This document shows, piece after piece, positions 1 through 8,599 of a DNA stretch of 64,000 nt (the first letter of the stretch is position 1; each line of letters begins with the position of its first letter). The position numbers and the translations under genes are program-made. Below the pieces are notes generated by a model. It was not told the DNA's origin, searched no databases, and saw nothing but the letters and a program-made list of their open reading frames with translations. The DNA comes from Salipiger abyssi (lineage in GTDB: Bacteria; Pseudomonadota; Alphaproteobacteria; Rhodobacterales; Rhodobacteraceae), in contig NZ_CP015093.1 in NCBI RefSeq assembly GCF_001975705.1, positions 3,542,501 through 3,606,500 of the forward strand. The letters run 5' to 3'.

Positions 1-1
1 G

Positions 2-247
2 TCGCATGGCATCACAGGCGTGGCGGCGATGATCCTGTGGGGACTACTGGTGCAGTCGGTCAACGAGATGGTACGGCTGGCGATGCGGCATCGTTACGAC
101 GACCCTATGGAGGCCTTTGCGGCGATCTTCGAGATCGGGATCGAGTTCAGCTATATGCTGCTCGACACGGGCTTTTTCACCATGATGCTCGCGGGAGCCA
201 TTGTTACCGGCCTGCTGTCGGAAACCGCATCGCGCAACTGGCGCTGA
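2..247 (+). CDS. C-terminal part of a small membrane protein (start outside window)
   Basis: An open frame enters from the left edge without a stop and ends at 247, leaving 81 visible residues. Two hydrophobic stretches are seen, one near the start (MILWGLLVQS) and one near the end (FFTMMLAGAIVTGLL), separated by a charged segment with acidic and His/Arg residues, so this is probably a membrane protein. A GTG at 20 could be an internal start, but the frame is open to the edge and I treat the gene as truncated by the window. It ends 11 bases before the NUDIX fusion gene on the same strand, so the two are probably cotranscribed. I do not recognise the family. Confidence 0.5.
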   Translation, partial: SHGITGVAAMILWGLLVQSVNEMVRLAMRHRYDDPMEAFAAIFEIGIEFSYMLLDTGFFTMMLAGAIVTGLLSETASRNWR

Positions 248-258
248 GAAAGGACGGC

Positions 259-1383
259 ATGGCCGATCTGTTTGTTTTCGGAACGCTGCGGCACGCGCCG
301 CTGCTGGAAAAGGTATTGGGCCGCGAGACTGTGGCCGAGACGGCGCGGCTGCCGGATTATGCCGTCTATCTGTCGGGCGAAAAGGGCGCGCCCGGAACGG
401 TGCTCTGTCGTGCGCCCGGCGCCGCCGCCGAAGGGCTGCTGCTGCGCGGCGTCTCTGACGAGGATCTGGCGCGGCTGGCCTATTACGAGGGCGAGGGCGC
501 GGAGACGCTCTGCGAGATGCCGGTCACGCTGGCCGATGGGAGTGCGGTGCCGGCGCTGCTGCGCGCGCCGGCAGGCGTGCCGGAGGGCGAGCGGCTTTTC
601 GATCTGGCGGACTGGGTCGCCGAATGGGGCCGGCTGGCCTGCGGCACGGCGCGCGAGATCATGGCGCAATACGGCCAGACCAGCCCCGAGGTGATGGACG
701 GGCTGCGCCCCTTCCTCGCCGCGCGCGCCTGGGCACGCGAGCTGGCCCGGCAGGGCGCCCCGCACGAGCTGCGCTCGGACCGCGGGCTCGACACGGTGGA
801 GATCGTGCGCGACCGACCGGGCTTCGAGGGCTTCTTTCGCATGCGCGCCTATGACCTGCGCTATCGCCGCTTTGACGGCAGCATGTCGGACACCTTCGGC
901 CGCGAGGGGTTTGTCACCTATGACGCGGCGCTGGTGCTGCCCTATGACCCGGTGGCGGATCGTGTCCTGCTGATCGAACAGCTGCGCTATGGCCCGGTGC
1001 TGCGCGGCGATCCCAACCCCTCGGTTCTGGAGCCGCCGGCGGGGCTGGTGGATGCCGGCGAAAGCCCGGAGGTCTGCGCCCTGCGCGAGGCCGAGGAAGA
1101 GGCCGGCGTGCAGCTCAGAGAGCTGCGCCCGATGATGCGCGTCTATGCCTCGCCCGGCTATACGACCGAGTTTTTCCATTGTTTCCTTGGGCTTTGCGAG
1201 CTGAGCGAGGCCGATAACGGCCTGGGCGGGCTGGACGAGGAGAACGAGGATATCCGCAGCCATGTGATCCCGTTCGAGCGGGCGATGGAGCTGGTCGACA
1301 GTGGCGAGGTGAATGCCGGTCCGCTGGTGATGATGCTCTACTGGCTGGCACGTCATCGTGAGGAGCTGCGCCGCAGCGCTTGA
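259..1383 (+). CDS. Gamma-glutamylcyclotransferase-like / NUDIX hydrolase fusion (ADP-ribose pyrophosphatase type)
   Basis: A 374-residue two-domain protein. The N-terminal part (about 1-150) begins MADLFVFGTLRH, the typical strand-loop opening of the AIG2/gamma-glutamylcyclotransferase fold. The C-terminal part (about 190-365) is a NUDIX domain; residues 262-284 match the NUDIX box GX5EX7REUXEEXGU completely (G262, E268, R276-E277, E280-E281), so metal-dependent pyrophosphohydrolase activity is expected. Resemblance to the YffH/AdpP group suggests ADP-ribose or another nucleoside diphosphate sugar as substrate; this is inference. The ATG at 259 is chosen because the fold starts there, although the frame is open further upstream. 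It precedes cysteine synthase on the same strand. Confidence 0.85.
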   Translation: MADLFVFGTLRHAPLLEKVLGRETVAETARLPDYAVYLSGEKGAPGTVLCRAPGAAAEGLLLRGVSDEDLARLAYYEGEGAETLCEMPVTLADGSAVPALLRAPAGVPEGERLFDLADWVAEWGRLACGTAREIMAQYGQTSPEVMDGLRPFLAARAWARELARQGAPHELRSDRGLDTVEIVRDRPGFEGFFRMRAYDLRYRRFDGSMSDTFGREGFVTYDAALVLPYDPVADRVLLIEQLRYGPVLRGDPNPSVLEPPAGLVDAGESPEVCALREAEEEAGVQLRELRPMMRVYASPGYTTEFFHCFLGLCELSEADNGLGGLDEENEDIRSHVIPFERAMELVDSGEVNAGPLVMMLYWLARHREELRRSA

Positions 1384-1441
1384 GTTCCCCAGAACGCCGC
1401 CCTAAACCTGTATCCCAGACCGTGAAAGAGGGAGGGCACCC

Positions 1442-2470
1442 ATGCGGGTCGCACAGGATCTGGCGCAGGCCATCGGACATACGCCGCTCATCAAGCTGCG
1501 CAAGGCCAGCGAGATGACCGGCTGCACCATCCTCGGCAAGGCGGAGTTTCTCAACCCCGGCCAGTCGGTCAAGGATCGCGCCGCGCTCTACATCATCCGC
1601 GATGCGGTGGAGAAAGGGCTTCTGGAGCCCGGCGGCACCGTGGTCGAGGGCACCGCGGGCAATACCGGGATCGGGCTGGCGCTGGTCGGCGCGTCGATGG
1701 GGTTCAAGACCGTCATCGTGATTCCCGAGACGCAGAGCCAGGAAAAGAAGGACATGATCCGCCTGGCCGGCGCCGCGCTGGTGCAGGTGCCCGCCGCGCC
1801 CTATGCGAATCCCAACAACTATGTGCGCTATTCCGGCCGTCTCGCCGAAGAGCTCGCCAAGACCGAGGCGCATGGTGCGATCTGGGCCAACCAGTTCGAC
1901 AACGTGGCCAACCGTCAGGCGCATATCGAGATGACCGGCCCCGAGATCTGGGAGCAGACCGACGGCAAGGTCGACGGCTTCATCTGCGCGGTGGGCTCCG
2001 GCGGCACGCTGGCCGGCGTCGCGGCGGCGTTGCAACCCAAGGGCGTCAAGGTCGGGCTCGCCGATCCCGAGGGCGCGGGGCTCTACAAGCTCTATACCGG
2101 GCAGGAGAATCCCGGCGACTCGATCACCGAGGGCATCGGGCAGGGGCGCATCACCGCCAATCTCGAAGGCTTCACCCCCGATTTCACTTATCGCATTCCC
2201 GATAAGGAAGCGCTGCCGGTGGTGTTCGATCTGCTTCAGGACGAGGGGCTTTGCCTCGGCGGGTCTTCGGGCGTGAACGTGGCGGGCGCGATCCGCATGG
2301 CGCAGGAGATGGGCCCGGGTCACACCATTGTCACGGTGCTCTGCGATTTCGGCACGCGCTATCAGTCGAAACTGTTCAATCCCGCCTTCCTGAAGGACAA
2401 GGGGCTGCCCGTGCCGGCCTGGCTGGACCGCGCCCCCGCTTCCATCCCGGGTGTTTTCGAGGACGCATGA
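1442..2470 (+). CDS. cysK: Cysteine synthase (O-acetylserine sulfhydrylase, PLP-dependent)
   Basis: A 342-residue protein of the beta family of PLP enzymes, which makes L-cysteine from O-acetyl-L-serine and sulfide in the cytoplasm. Visible signatures are the Schiff-base lysine K44 in NPGQSVKDRAA, the substrate loop TAGNTG at 71-76 (Ala replaces the Ser of classic CysK TSGNTG) and the phosphate-binding GSGGT at 185-189. The C-terminus is somewhat longer than E. coli CysK. GGAGGG lies just upstream of the ATG. The stop overlaps the start of the following MscS gene (ATGA), implying translational coupling. The TAGNTG variant leaves open a relaxed or different acceptor specificity. Confidence 0.92.
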   Translation: MRVAQDLAQAIGHTPLIKLRKASEMTGCTILGKAEFLNPGQSVKDRAALYIIRDAVEKGLLEPGGTVVEGTAGNTGIGLALVGASMGFKTVIVIPETQSQEKKDMIRLAGAALVQVPAAPYANPNNYVRYSGRLAEELAKTEAHGAIWANQFDNVANRQAHIEMTGPEIWEQTDGKVDGFICAVGSGGTLAGVAAALQPKGVKVGLADPEGAGLYKLYTGQENPGDSITEGIGQGRITANLEGFTPDFTYRIPDKEALPVVFDLLQDEGLCLGGSSGVNVAGAIRMAQEMGPGHTIVTVLCDFGTRYQSKLFNPAFLKDKGLPVPAWLDRAPASIPGVFEDA

Positions 2471-4959
2471 CCGCCTTTACGCGCTGGTTCGCCGCCGTCG
2501 GCCTGGCTCTCCTCCTGGCGCTGAGCGCCGGGGCGCTCCGGGCGCAGGACGGAGATCTGAGTTACGAGTCCTGGGAGACCGTCGCCGCACGGGCCGAACA
2601 GGTGATCGAGAACGGGCAGGCGTCGGACGCCGCGCTCGAAGATCTGCGCAGCACCGTCGCGGGCTGGCGTGAAACCTTCCTCCAGGCCGAAAGTACCAAC
2701 GCCACGAGGATCCAGACGCTGCAATCGCAGATTGCCGCACTGGGAGAGCCGCCGGCAGAGGGCGAGAGCGAGCCCGAGGAGATCGCCACGCGGCGCGCCG
2801 AGCTGAACGACGAGCTCGGGCGCCTTCAGGCACCGGTGCGTCAGGCCGAAGAGGCCTATACCCGCGCCGACGGGCTGATCCGGGAGATCGACGAGATGAT
2901 CCGCGCGCGGCAGGCCGATGAGCTGCTGTCGCTGGGACCGTCGCCGCTCAACCCGTCGCTCTGGCCGGACGCGGCGCATGCGCTTGCGGATTCCTGGCAC
3001 AGCCTGTGGTCGGAACTGCGCCAGAACGTGCAATCCGAGGTCACGCTGCGTGAGGCGCGGCGCGATCTGCCGGTGATATTGCTGCTGGTCGGGCTGGCGC
3101 TGCTGCTGGTGATACGCGGCCCGGCGTGGATGCGCATGGCGATCAACTGGCTGCGCCGCAGCACCCGGCGCGGGACCGGCGTCTGGGGCTTCCTGCTCTC
3201 GCTCGGCGGCATCGTGCTGCCCTTTGCCGGGCTGGTGCTGCTCACCGCCGCGCTTCAGGCGACGGGGCTTGCGGGCGTCAAGGGCCGGCTGATGCTGGAG
3301 CAGCTTCCCGCCTGGGGCGGCGCGCTGCTGCTGATCGGCTGGCTGGCCGATCAGAGTTTCCATCAGAACGACGATATCGCGACGCTGCCGCTGCCGCAGG
3401 CACAGCGCCGCGAGGCACGCTACTATTCCAACTTGCTGGCCGTCCTGTTCGTGCTGCGCTCGGCCGGGCTCACCACCGCCGAGATCTTTTCCTATTCGGA
3501 TACCACCCGGGTGGTGCTGGATTTCCCCATCCTGCTGCTCTGCGCGCTGATGCTGTCGCGGCTGGGCCATATCCTCTCGGGGCTCACCCCGGAACGGGCC
3601 ACCGAGGGCACGCTGCTCGAAGGCTCGCATTTCCGGCTGCGGCTGGCGCGGATCATCGGCCGCGCGGCGGTGGTGCTGGCGGTGGTCGGTCCGGTCATGT
3701 CGGCCATCGGCTACGATGCGGTCGGTCAGGCGACCGTCTACCCGGCAGTGGCGACGTTGGCGGTGCTGGCGCTGGTGCTGGTGCTCCAGCGCGTCGTCAA
3801 CGACTTCTATGAGCTGGTCACCGGCAAGGGCGCCCAGGATGCGGACGGGCTGATCCCGGTGCTGGCCGGTCTGGCGCTGCTGATCGGCGCCTTGCCTCTG
3901 CTGGCGCTGGTCTGGGGTGCGCGGGTGGCCGATCTCACCGAGGTCTGGGCGCGGTTCCGCGAAGGCTTCACTTTTGGCGACACGCGCATCTCGCCCGCCG
4001 ATTTCTTTACCTTCCTGGTGGTTTTCGTCATCGGCTACGCGCTGACGCGGCTGACCCAGAGCGGGCTGCGCAGCTCGATCCTTCCCAAGACCAAGCTCGA
4101 TCCGGGCGGACAGACCGCCATCGTCTCGGGGCTGGGCTATGTCGGCATCTTCCTCGCGGCGCTCATCGCGATCACCGCCGCCGGGCTCGACCTCTCGTCG
4201 CTCGCCATTGTCGCGGGTGCGCTTTCTGTCGGGATCGGTTTCGGCCTCCAGAACATCGTGTCGAATTTCGTTTCGGGCATCATCCTGCTGATCGAGCGGC
4301 CGATCTCCGAGGGCGACTGGATCGAGACCGGCGGCACGCATGGCATCGTCAAGAGCATCGCGGTGCGCTCGACCCGGATCGAGACCTTCGACCGCACCGA
4401 GCTGATCGTGCCGAACTCCGATTTCGTGTCGGGACGGGTGACCAACTATACCCGCTCGAACGTGCTGGGCCGGGTCGTGATGAATGTGGGTGTGGCCTAT
4501 GGCACCGATACGCGCAAGGTCGAGGAGGTGATCCTGCGGGCGGTGCGCGAGCATGACATGGTGCTGCTGAACCCCGAACCGATGGTCACTTTCGAGGAGT
4601 TCGGTGCGGATTCGCTGAATTTCGTGATCCGCGCGGTGATCCGCGATGTCGGACATATCCTAGTGGTGAAATCGGATTTCCACCACGAGATCGCCCGCCG
4701 CTTCAAGGAAGAGGGGATCGAGATCCCGTTTGCGCAGCGCGATGTCTGGCTGCGCAATCCCGAGGTGCTGTTCGACCGCGATGGTGGCAAGGCTCCCAAG
4801 CTCGCCGCCGACAAGACCGATACGGCACCGCAGGACGAGGCGGCCCGCGCCCGCACGGAGGCGCAGTTGAGCAGCCGCTCGGAGGCAATGCCCACAGGTC
4901 GCGCGGGCGATGACGACCCGGGTGGATCGCCGACCGGAGAGGGAGGAGACGGGCGGTGA
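2467..4959 (+). CDS. Large mechanosensitive channel protein, MscS family with N-terminal periplasmic domain
   Basis: An 830-residue inner-membrane protein. It has a cleavable-type signal (residues about 1-27, ending GALRAQ), a periplasmic helical domain to about 195 resembling DUF3772, about ten or more transmembrane segments from about 200 to 600, and a C-terminal MscS pore and beta domain. The pore helix GIGFGLQNIVSNFVSG and the following IERPISEGDWIE are characteristic of MscS. After the soluble vestibule comes a disordered charged tail from about residue 775. The expected role is release of solutes on hypo-osmotic shock. The ATG at 2467 overlaps the cysK stop, and the gene's own stop overlaps the next start (GTGA), so cysK, this gene and the AlaX gene form a tight unit. 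Confidence 0.9.
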   Translation: MTAFTRWFAAVGLALLLALSAGALRAQDGDLSYESWETVAARAEQVIENGQASDAALEDLRSTVAGWRETFLQAESTNATRIQTLQSQIAALGEPPAEGESEPEEIATRRAELNDELGRLQAPVRQAEEAYTRADGLIREIDEMIRARQADELLSLGPSPLNPSLWPDAAHALADSWHSLWSELRQNVQSEVTLREARRDLPVILLLVGLALLLVIRGPAWMRMAINWLRRSTRRGTGVWGFLLSLGGIVLPFAGLVLLTAALQATGLAGVKGRLMLEQLPAWGGALLLIGWLADQSFHQNDDIATLPLPQAQRREARYYSNLLAVLFVLRSAGLTTAEIFSYSDTTRVVLDFPILLLCALMLSRLGHILSGLTPERATEGTLLEGSHFRLRLARIIGRAAVVLAVVGPVMSAIGYDAVGQATVYPAVATLAVLALVLVLQRVVNDFYELVTGKGAQDADGLIPVLAGLALLIGALPLLALVWGARVADLTEVWARFREGFTFGDTRISPADFFTFLVVFVIGYALTRLTQSGLRSSILPKTKLDPGGQTAIVSGLGYVGIFLAALIAITAAGLDLSSLAIVAGALSVGIGFGLQNIVSNFVSGIILLIERPISEGDWIETGGTHGIVKSIAVRSTRIETFDRTELIVPNSDFVSGRVTNYTRSNVLGRVVMNVGVAYGTDTRKVEEVILRAVREHDMVLLNPEPMVTFEEFGADSLNFVIRAVIRDVGHILVVKSDFHHEIARRFKEEGIEIPFAQRDVWLRNPEVLFDRDGGKAPKLAADKTDTAPQDEAARARTEAQLSSRSEAMPTGRAGDDDPGGSPTGEGGDGR

Positions 4960-5672
4960 CCGAAGCGCTGTTTCGAGACGACGCCTATCTGCGCGACGCG
5001 CAGGGCGTGGTGGCGGCACAGACGCCGGAGGGCGGGCTGGTGCTGGATGCTACGGTCTTCTACCCCAAGGGCGGCGGCCAGCCGGGCGATAGCGGGCGCC
5101 TCGACTGGTCGGGCGGCACGCTCTCCATCGCCACGGCGGTGCCCGGCGAGGACGGCGCGGTGGTGCTTGTGCCCGCCGAGCCGGTGCCCCTGCCGCCGGT
5201 AGGCACGCCGGTCGCGCAGCGCATCGACTGGGACCGGCGCTACAAGCATATGCGGGTGCACACCGCGCTGCATCTGCTCTCGGTGGTGATCCCGCTGCCG
5301 GTGACCGGCGGCGCGGTCTCGGCGGGCAGCGGACGGCTCGATTTCGCCATGCCGGAACCGCCCGAAGACCGCGACGCCATCGAGGCGGCGCTCAACGATC
5401 TGGTGGACCGAGATCTGGTGGTGAGCGCGGATTGGGTCGAGGAAGCGGTGCTCGACGCCAACCCCGGTCTGGTCAAGACGATGACGGTGCAGCCGCCGCG
5501 CGGTAAGGGGAGCGTGCGGCTGGTACGCATCGGCAGCGGGCGCGATCAGGTCGATCTGCAACCTTGCGGGGGCACCCATGTGGCAAGGACGGGCGAAATC
5601 GGACGTATCCGTCTCGGCAAGATCGAGAACAAGGGCCGCCAGAACCGGCGGGTTCACTTGGTGCTTGAGTGA
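4956..5672 (+). CDS. Alanyl-tRNA editing protein, AlaX type
   Basis: A 238-residue free-standing homologue of the editing domain of alanyl-tRNA synthetase. It hydrolyses mischarged Ser-tRNA(Ala) (and possibly Gly) in trans. The zinc ligands are all visible: H102 and H106 in HTALH, C204 and H208 in CGGTH. The N-terminal beta-barrel part contains the YPKGGGQPGD motif usual for the AlaRS editing family, which places it in the longer AlaX-M class. The start is a GTG at 4956 overlapping the stop of the mechanosensitive channel gene by four bases. It is the last gene of the first plus-strand block; downstream lies a large palindrome and then convergent typA. Confidence 0.9.
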   Translation: MTEALFRDDAYLRDAQGVVAAQTPEGGLVLDATVFYPKGGGQPGDSGRLDWSGGTLSIATAVPGEDGAVVLVPAEPVPLPPVGTPVAQRIDWDRRYKHMRVHTALHLLSVVIPLPVTGGAVSAGSGRLDFAMPEPPEDRDAIEAALNDLVDRDLVVSADWVEEAVLDANPGLVKTMTVQPPRGKGSVRLVRIGSGRDQVDLQPCGGTHVARTGEIGRIRLGKIENKGRQNRRVHLVLE

Positions 5673-5692
5673 GAGCGCTTCGTGGCGCTCGC

Positions 5693-5949
5693 GGAACGGT
5701 GGGCAGAATTGCCCACCCTACGGTCGAGCAGCGCTCTGGCGCGGGACAAGCCCGAAGGGCGCCGCGCCATCGCCGGCCCGTCCGTCTGGCTGGCGATTTG
5801 GTGACGATCGCGCAAAGTGTCGAGATCCTTCGGATCTGGCAGGGATAAAGTAAGAGGTTCGTCGGTCAGATCGCCAACCCCCGGGCCGGCGATGGCGCGG
5901 CTCGCGCATATATGCCTCTTGTAGGGTGGGCAATTCTGCCCACCGTTCC
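5693..5949. repeat. 257-bp nested palindromic element (REPIN/MITE-like) between convergent genes
   Basis: Outer arms are perfect 29-bp inverted repeats at 5693-5721 and 5921-5949. Each arm is itself a hairpin, GGTGGGCA and TGCCCACC around a 4-base loop. Inside is a second perfect 20-bp inverted repeat at 5761-5780 and 5882-5901, with an imperfect extension inward, and at the exact centre a 6-bp hairpin AGATCC/GGATCT at 5824-5838. The whole unit therefore folds as a long stem. No credible gene lies in it and no clear target-site duplication is seen. A single related arm occurs at 57526-57544. Its position between the convergent alaX-type gene and typA also suits a bidirectional transcription stop. 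Confidence 0.85.
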
Positions 5950-5968
5950 CTGCGAATTTCGCGCCGCC

Positions 5969-7789
5969 TTACTGCGCCGATTTCGCCATCCGCTTGCGCT
6001 CATGCGGATCGAGATAGCGCTTGCGCAGGCGGATCGCGTTGGGCGTCACCTCGACGAGCTCGTCGTCGTTGATATAGGCGATGGCCTCTTCCAGCGACAG
6101 CGTCACCGGCGTGGTCAGGCGCACCGCCTCATCCGTGCCCGAGGCGCGCACGTTGGTCAGCTTCTTGCCTTTCAGCGGGTTCACTTCCAGATCGTTGTCG
6201 CGCGAATGCTCGCCGATGATCATGCCGGTGTAGACCGGCGCCTGCGCACCGATGAACATCTTGCCGCGATCTTCGAGGTTCCAAAGCGCATAGGCCACCG
6301 CCTCGCCGTTCTCCATCGAGATCAGCACGCCGGCGCGGCGGCCCGGGATCGGGCCCTTGTGCTCGGTCCAGCCGTGGAACACCCGGTTCAGCACACCGGT
6401 GCCGCGGGTGTCGGTCAGGAACTCGCCGTGATAGCCGATGAGCCCGCGCGAGGGCACATGCGCGATGATCCGCGTCTTGCCCGCGCCCGCCGGGCGCATC
6501 TCGACCAGCTCGCCCTTGCGGGTGCCGGTGAGCTTTTCGATCACCGCGCCGGAATATTCGTCATCGACGTCGATGGTGGCCTCTTCGACCGGCTCCATGG
6601 TGACGCCGTTCTCTTCCTTCATGATCACCTGCGGGCGCGAGATCGACAGCTCGAACCCCTCGCGGCGCATGTTCTCGATCAGCACACCCATCTGGAGTTC
6701 GCCGCGCCCCGAGACCTCGAACGCCTCGCCGCCGGGCGTGTCGGCGATCTTGATCGCGACATTGCCCTCGGCCTCTTTCATCAGCCGCTCGCGGATGACG
6801 CGCGACTGCACCTTCTTGCCGTCGCGGCCCGCCAGCGGGCTGTCATTGATGCCGAAGGTCACGGTGATGGTCGGCGGGTCGATGGGCTGGGCGTCGAGCG
6901 GCTCGTCCACCGCCAGCGCACAGATCGTGTCGGCCACGGTGGCCTTGGACATGCCGGCGATGGAGACGATATCGCCCGCCAGACCCTCTTCGAGATCCGC
7001 CTGGCCAAGGCCGCGGAAGGCCTGCACGCGGGTGATGCGGAACTGTTCGATCTTCTGGCCGATGCGGCTGATCGCCTGCACCGTCTGGCCGACCTTGACG
7101 CGGCCGGTCTCGATCCGGCCGGTGAGCAGACGGCCCACGAACGGGTCCGAGCCCAGCGTCGTGGCGAGCATCCGGAAATCCTCGTCCTGATGCTTGATCT
7201 GCTTGGGGGCGGGGACGTGGTTCACGATCAGGTTGAACAGCGCCGAGAGATCCTTGCGCGGCCCGTCGAGCTCGGCATCGGCCCAGCCGTTGCGGCCCGA
7301 GGCATACATATGCGGGAAATCGAGCTGGTCCTCGTCGGCGTCGAGCGAGGCGAAGAGGTCGAAACACTCATCCAGCGCGCGGTCGGGCTCGGCATCGGGT
7401 TTGTCGACCTTGTTCAGCACCACGATCGGGCGCAGCCCCAGCGCCAGCGCCTTGGAGGTCACGAATTTGGTCTGCGGCATCGGGCCTTCGGCGGCGTCCA
7501 CCAGCAGCACCACGCCATCGACCATGCTCAGGATCCGCTCCACCTCGCCGCCGAAATCGGCGTGGCCGGGGGTGTCGACGATATTGATCCGCGTGCCTTT
7601 CCACTCGACCGAGGTCGGCTTGGCAAAGATGGTGATGCCGCGCTCGCGCTCCAGATCGTTGCTGTCCATGGCGCGCTCGGCCACGGCCTGGTTCTCGCGG
7701 AAGACGCCCGACTGTTTCAGCAGTTCGTCGACGAGCGTGGTCTTGCCGTGGTCCACGTGGGCGATGATCGCAATATTGCGCAGGTCCAT
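5969..7789 (-). CDS. typA: Translational GTPase TypA/BipA
   Basis: A 606-residue ribosome-associated GTPase of the elongation factor family, active in ribosome assembly and stress adaptation. Seen: G1 loop HVDHGKT at residues 11-17, the switch region ERERGITI, G3 [16 protein letters not shown] and G4 NKVD, followed by the EF-G-like domains II, III and V and the TypA-specific C-terminal domain. Length matches the family (about 600). The ATG at 7789 fits the conserved start [16 protein letters not shown]. It stands alone on the minus strand, convergent with the alaX-type gene and divergent from the Cache protein gene at 7994. Confidence 0.97.
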   Translation of the reverse strand: MDLRNIAIIAHVDHGKTTLVDELLKQSGVFRENQAVAERAMDSNDLERERGITIFAKPTSVEWKGTRINIVDTPGHADFGGEVERILSMVDGVVLLVDAAEGPMPQTKFVTSKALALGLRPIVVLNKVDKPDAEPDRALDECFDLFASLDADEDQLDFPHMYASGRNGWADAELDGPRKDLSALFNLIVNHVPAPKQIKHQDEDFRMLATTLGSDPFVGRLLTGRIETGRVKVGQTVQAISRIGQKIEQFRITRVQAFRGLGQADLEEGLAGDIVSIAGMSKATVADTICALAVDEPLDAQPIDPPTITVTFGINDSPLAGRDGKKVQSRVIRERLMKEAEGNVAIKIADTPGGEAFEVSGRGELQMGVLIENMRREGFELSISRPQVIMKEENGVTMEPVEEATIDVDDEYSGAVIEKLTGTRKGELVEMRPAGAGKTRIIAHVPSRGLIGYHGEFLTDTRGTGVLNRVFHGWTEHKGPIPGRRAGVLISMENGEAVAYALWNLEDRGKMFIGAQAPVYTGMIIGEHSRDNDLEVNPLKGKKLTNVRASGTDEAVRLTTPVTLSLEEAIAYINDDELVEVTPNAIRLRKRYLDPHERKRMAKSAQ

Positions 7790-7993
7790 TGTCCAGCCTT
7801 TCGGGAAGTGTTGCGCGACCGCCTAGCCGGGTACGGGGCAAAAGGCCAGACCTATAATAGCGCTTTCCCGGCCTGTGATGCCTGAATCTGCGCGGTTCGG
7901 GCAATGCGGCCGCGTCTTAACCTGCCGTGAGGATTTGCCCTCTAGAGAGAAGGGGCGTGCCTCCGGATCGGGGGTGTTCCGAAGGAGGAGTGA

Positions 7994-8563
7994 ATGAAGA
8001 CGTTTATCTGCGCGGCCCTGCTGGCCGTGTCCGCCGCGCCGGCCTTTGCCGTCGATGCCCGCACGGCGATGGAGGCTTTTCTGCAAAGCGGCATTCAGCC
8101 CTGGGCCAGCGATCCGGCGCTGATCGCGGCCATCGAGGCGCAGAATGTTCAGACGGCCGGGTATGATGCCGCGCGGATCGAGGCGCTGGACAGCGCCTGG
8201 CAGGCGGAAATCGGCGCCTCTGCCACGCCGACGATCGCCGCCGTGGTCGAAAGCGATCTGGCAGCGGTGCTGCGCGGCCATGTGGATGCGGCCCAGGGCG
8301 CCATCACCGAGATCTTCGTGATGGATGCGCAGGGGCTCAATGTGGCGGCCTCGGCGATCACCTCGGATTACTGGCAGGGCGACGAGGCGAAATTCACCGA
8401 GACTTACGGGCAGGGCGCCGGCGCGGTGCACTACGGCGAGGTGGAGTTCGACGAATCGAGCCAGAGCTATCAGGCGCAGATCTCGCTCACCCTCAGCGAT
8501 CCCGAGACGGGCGCGCCCATCGGGGCGATGACCGTGGGCGTGAATGCCGATCTGCTGATGTAA
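7994..8563 (+). CDS. Secreted Cache/PDC-like sensory protein without membrane anchor
   Basis: A 189-residue protein with a clean Sec signal peptide (MKTFICAALLAVSAAPAFA, cleavage near residue 19) and no later membrane segment, so it should be periplasmic. The second half reads like the ligand-binding Cache/PDC fold found in chemoreceptors: a strand ITEIFVMDAQGLNVAAS, then SDYWQGDEAKF, then a strand region ending IGAMTVGVNADLL. AAGGAGG sits six bases before the ATG, a strong ribosome site. The chemoreceptor gene follows after 36 bases, so it probably presents a ligand to that receptor or modulates it. Function is inferred from fold resemblance and neighbourhood only. Confidence 0.75.
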   Translation: MKTFICAALLAVSAAPAFAVDARTAMEAFLQSGIQPWASDPALIAAIEAQNVQTAGYDAARIEALDSAWQAEIGASATPTIAAVVESDLAAVLRGHVDAAQGAITEIFVMDAQGLNVAASAITSDYWQGDEAKFTETYGQGAGAVHYGEVEFDESSQSYQAQISLTLSDPETGAPIGAMTVGVNADLLM

Positions 8564-8599
8564 CCCTGCTGATCCAACCTGGCCGGGAGGTCCGATTTC

